Shown here in pieces: positions 62,148 through 64,000 of a stretch of DNA of 64,000 bases (position 1 is the stretch's first letter; each line of letters starts with the position of its first letter). The notes beneath the pieces are model-generated. The model was not told the DNA's origin. It did not search any database and saw nothing but the letters and a program-made list of their open reading frames with translations. The DNA is from an uncultured Chlorobiaceae bacterium (GTDB taxonomy: Bacteria > Bacteroidota > Chlorobiia > Chlorobiales > Chlorobiaceae), in assembly GCA_903839405.1 (NCBI GenBank), contig CAIMCD010000018.1, positions 1-64,000 on the forward strand, in the 5' to 3' direction. A program made the translations under genes and the position numbers.

Positions 62148-64000
62148 ATGCAAAAAAATATAATCGCTCTCAAAAAACTGACAAGAAATCTCTGGTGGTC
62201 ATGGGATACGGAAGCTAAACACATTTTTGAGGAACTCTCTCCCCTGCTCTGGGAAAGAAACAATCACAATCCGGTTGAGCTCCTCCGCCACCTCTCCAAT
62301 GAAGAGCTGGTTGCCCGATGTCACTGCGAATATGGTGAAAAAATAGAGCGGGTCTATAACCGCTTTACCGCCTACCTCAACGATAAGGAGACCTGGGCAG
62401 CCAAAAACGCCCCTGAACTTGTCAAAAATCCCGTTGCCTATTTCAGTGCCGAGTTCGGTATTCATGAAAGCGTCAGAATTTATTCCGGAGGTCTTGGTGT
62501 GCTTGCCGGAGACCATCTGAAATCAGCCAGCGATCTGGGCATCAACTTCATCGGCATCTCCCTGTTTTACAAAGAGGGTTACTTCAGCCAGTACCTCAAT
62601 CACGACGGCTGGCAGATGGAAGACTACCCTTTGCAATACCCTGAAAGCCTTCCCCTTGAAAAAGTGACCGGCCCGGACGGCAAAGATTTGATCATCTCCG
62701 TCACCATTGCACAAAGCGAAGTCTTTGCACAGGCCTGGAGCCTCAAGGTAGGGCGCTCAACCCTCTATCTGCTCGACACCAATATTCCGGCAAACGAGTC
62801 CCACTACCGCGACATCTGCTGCCGGGTCTATGGCGGCGACCAGAACATGCGCATCAACCAGGAGATTATCCTCGGTATCGGCGGTGTCAAGCTGCTTGAA
62901 AAGCTCGGTGTAAAACCTGCCGTCTATCACATGAACGAAGGCCACTCGGCATTTCTGACCCTTGAGTTGCTGGCAATGGAGCTTGCCGCCGGAGTCGAGA
63001 AAAAAGAGGCAATAGAGAGCGTTACATCCCGCTGCGTTTTCACGACCCACACCCCGGTGCCGGCCGGTCATGACCGCTTCTCAAGAGATATGATGCACTA
63101 TACCTTCAACAAATACCTCTCCCAGATCGGAGTGGAGTTTGATGATCTCATGCTGCTTGGTTCTGAAGACCGGAACAATATCCATGGACTCTTCACCATG
63201 ACCGTGCTTGCGCTCAACCTCTCGCGGGCGGCAAACGGTGTTTCAAAACTCCACGGCGAGGTTTCACGCTCCATGTGGCAGATTCTCTATCCCGGCAAAA
63301 GCGTTTCGGAAGTACCGATCGGCCATATCACCAACGGTGTCCATGCCAGCAGCTGGAGTTGCGGTTATACCGAGAGCTTCTGGAGAAACTTCACGGATAG
63401 CATTGACAACATGACCCTTTCGCGCGAAGCCGCTGAAGCGGTTCTTGCCAAGGTCTCGGATGAGGAGCTCTGGTCGTTGCGCTACAGTTTGAAACGCCAC
63501 CTGATCGACTTTATCGACCGCTATCTGGCCAACCAGCTCTTTCACCAGCACTCCAGCGCGATCTATAATGAGTATGATGCTTTGCGGGCCGCAAAAAACA
63601 CCCTCTCGCCTGACCTTCTGACCATCGGGTTTGCCCGTCGGTTTGCCACCTACAAACGCGCACCGCTGATTTTCAGGGATCTGGAACGCCTCAACAGGAT
63701 CATCAATCACCCGACTATGCCGTTGCAGATTGTCTTTGCCGGAAAGGCACATCCGCATGATGATGCAGGAAAAGATTATATCCGCCAGATCGTTGAGCAC
63801 TCCCGCCGCCCGCAGTTCAGCGGCAAGGTTATTTTCCTTGAGAACTATAATCTTGGTGTTGCAAAACGGATGGTTGCCGGTGTTGACGTCTGGCTGAACA
63901 CCCCGGTACGACCAATGGAGGCAAGCGGCACATCGGGCGAAAAAACCGTTCTGCACGGCGGCCTGAATTTCAGTGTGCTCGACGGCTGGTGGCCCGAAGC
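62148..64000 (+). CDS. glgP: Alpha-glucan (glycogen) phosphorylase, cut by window edge
   Basis: The enzyme releases glucose 1-phosphate from glycogen. The window holds the first 617 residues from the ATG at 62148. It belongs to the shorter bacterial/archaeal alpha-glucan phosphorylase type: NLWWSWDTEAKHIFEEL at the start, VAYFSAEFGIHESVRIYSGG, GIGGVKLLEKLGVKPAVYHM, TTHTPVPAGHDRF, FARRFATYKRAPLIF, and near the edge EASGTSGEK, which holds the PLP lysine. Its regulatory N-terminus differs from muscle-type enzymes. The promoter lies in the 113-base spacer shared with the metallophosphoesterase gene. Confidence 0.95.
   Translation, partial: MQKNIIALKKLTRNLWWSWDTEAKHIFEELSPLLWERNNHNPVELLRHLSNEELVARCHCEYGEKIERVYNRFTAYLNDKETWAAKNAPELVKNPVAYFSAEFGIHESVRIYSGGLGVLAGDHLKSASDLGINFIGISLFYKEGYFSQYLNHDGWQMEDYPLQYPESLPLEKVTGPDGKDLIISVTIAQSEVFAQAWSLKVGRSTLYLLDTNIPANESHYRDICCRVYGGDQNMRINQEIILGIGGVKLLEKLGVKPAVYHMNEGHSAFLTLELLAMELAAGVEKKEAIESVTSRCVFTTHTPVPAGHDRFSRDMMHYTFNKYLSQIGVEFDDLMLLGSEDRNNIHGLFTMTVLALNLSRAANGVSKLHGEVSRSMWQILYPGKSVSEVPIGHITNGVHASSWSCGYTESFWRNFTDSIDNMTLSREAAEAVLAKVSDEELWSLRYSLKRHLIDFIDRYLANQLFHQHSSAIYNEYDALRAAKNTLSPDLLTIGFARRFATYKRAPLIFRDLERLNRIINHPTMPLQIVFAGKAHPHDDAGKDYIRQIVEHSRRPQFSGKVIFLENYNLGVAKRMVAGVDVWLNTPVRPMEASGTSGEKTVLHGGLNFSVLDGWWPE

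Overview
The window looks like chromosome from a green sulfur bacterium (Chlorobiaceae, Chlorobium/Pelodictyon type). This is inferred from the general style of the housekeeping proteins, a carbamoyl-phosphate synthase large subunit split into separate genes, a DnaG primase that has lost most zinc ligands in the manner I recall from the Bacteroidetes/Chlorobi lineage, and GC content that looks close to 50% outside the AT-rich islands. No photosynthesis gene lies in the window, so the assignment is probable and not proven.

Layout: 1-5982 is a Tad/Flp type IVb pilus operon read leftwards (flp, rcpC/cpaB, rcpA/cpaC, tadE, tadG, cpaE/tadZ, cpaF/tadA), cut by the left edge. Its secretin gene is frameshifted and its pilin carries a tandem duplication of the leader region. 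6000-8300 is accessory DNA: a wrecked REP-type (Y1) transposase, a HEPN-like gene and two small unknown genes, with an attC-like integron recombination site between two of them. A tRNA-Val with terminator then leads into core genes: clpX, a DUF4404 gene, the NADPH-glutamate synthase pair gltB-gltD, gpmA, a nitronate-monooxygenase-like gene, the tRNA adenosine deaminase gene, sucC, a TolC-MacA-MacB efflux operon and an ABC-F ATPase.

28.6-30.1 kb is a second accessory spot: a membrane-protein gene ending in an attC-like site, and a RelB/YafQ toxin-antitoxin module with an intact antitoxin and a frameshifted toxin. Aldo/keto reductase, an SMR exporter with a Gfo/Idh/MocA oxidoreductase, hemN, purE with a cupin, and a type II NADH dehydrogenase follow. 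37.9-41.8 kb is a distinctly AT-rich leftward gene group (radical SAM/SPASM enzyme, sugar-nucleotide-type SDR, deoxyribose-phosphate aldolase, small membrane protein) that looks acquired and is the best candidate here for an undescribed pathway.

The right third is mostly core: argD, a TonB-ExbD-ExbD-ExbB energy-transduction operon, dnaG, ribBA-glyA and the C-terminal carB gene. It is interrupted by a single-chain MmeI-like restriction-modification enzyme next to a RhuM-Fic fusion (55.9-60.0 kb), and ends in a glucan phosphorylase gene cut by the right edge. I saw no CRISPR array, rRNA, complete insertion sequence, integrase or prophage. Domain names are recognised from sequence motifs by eye; no database search was run.
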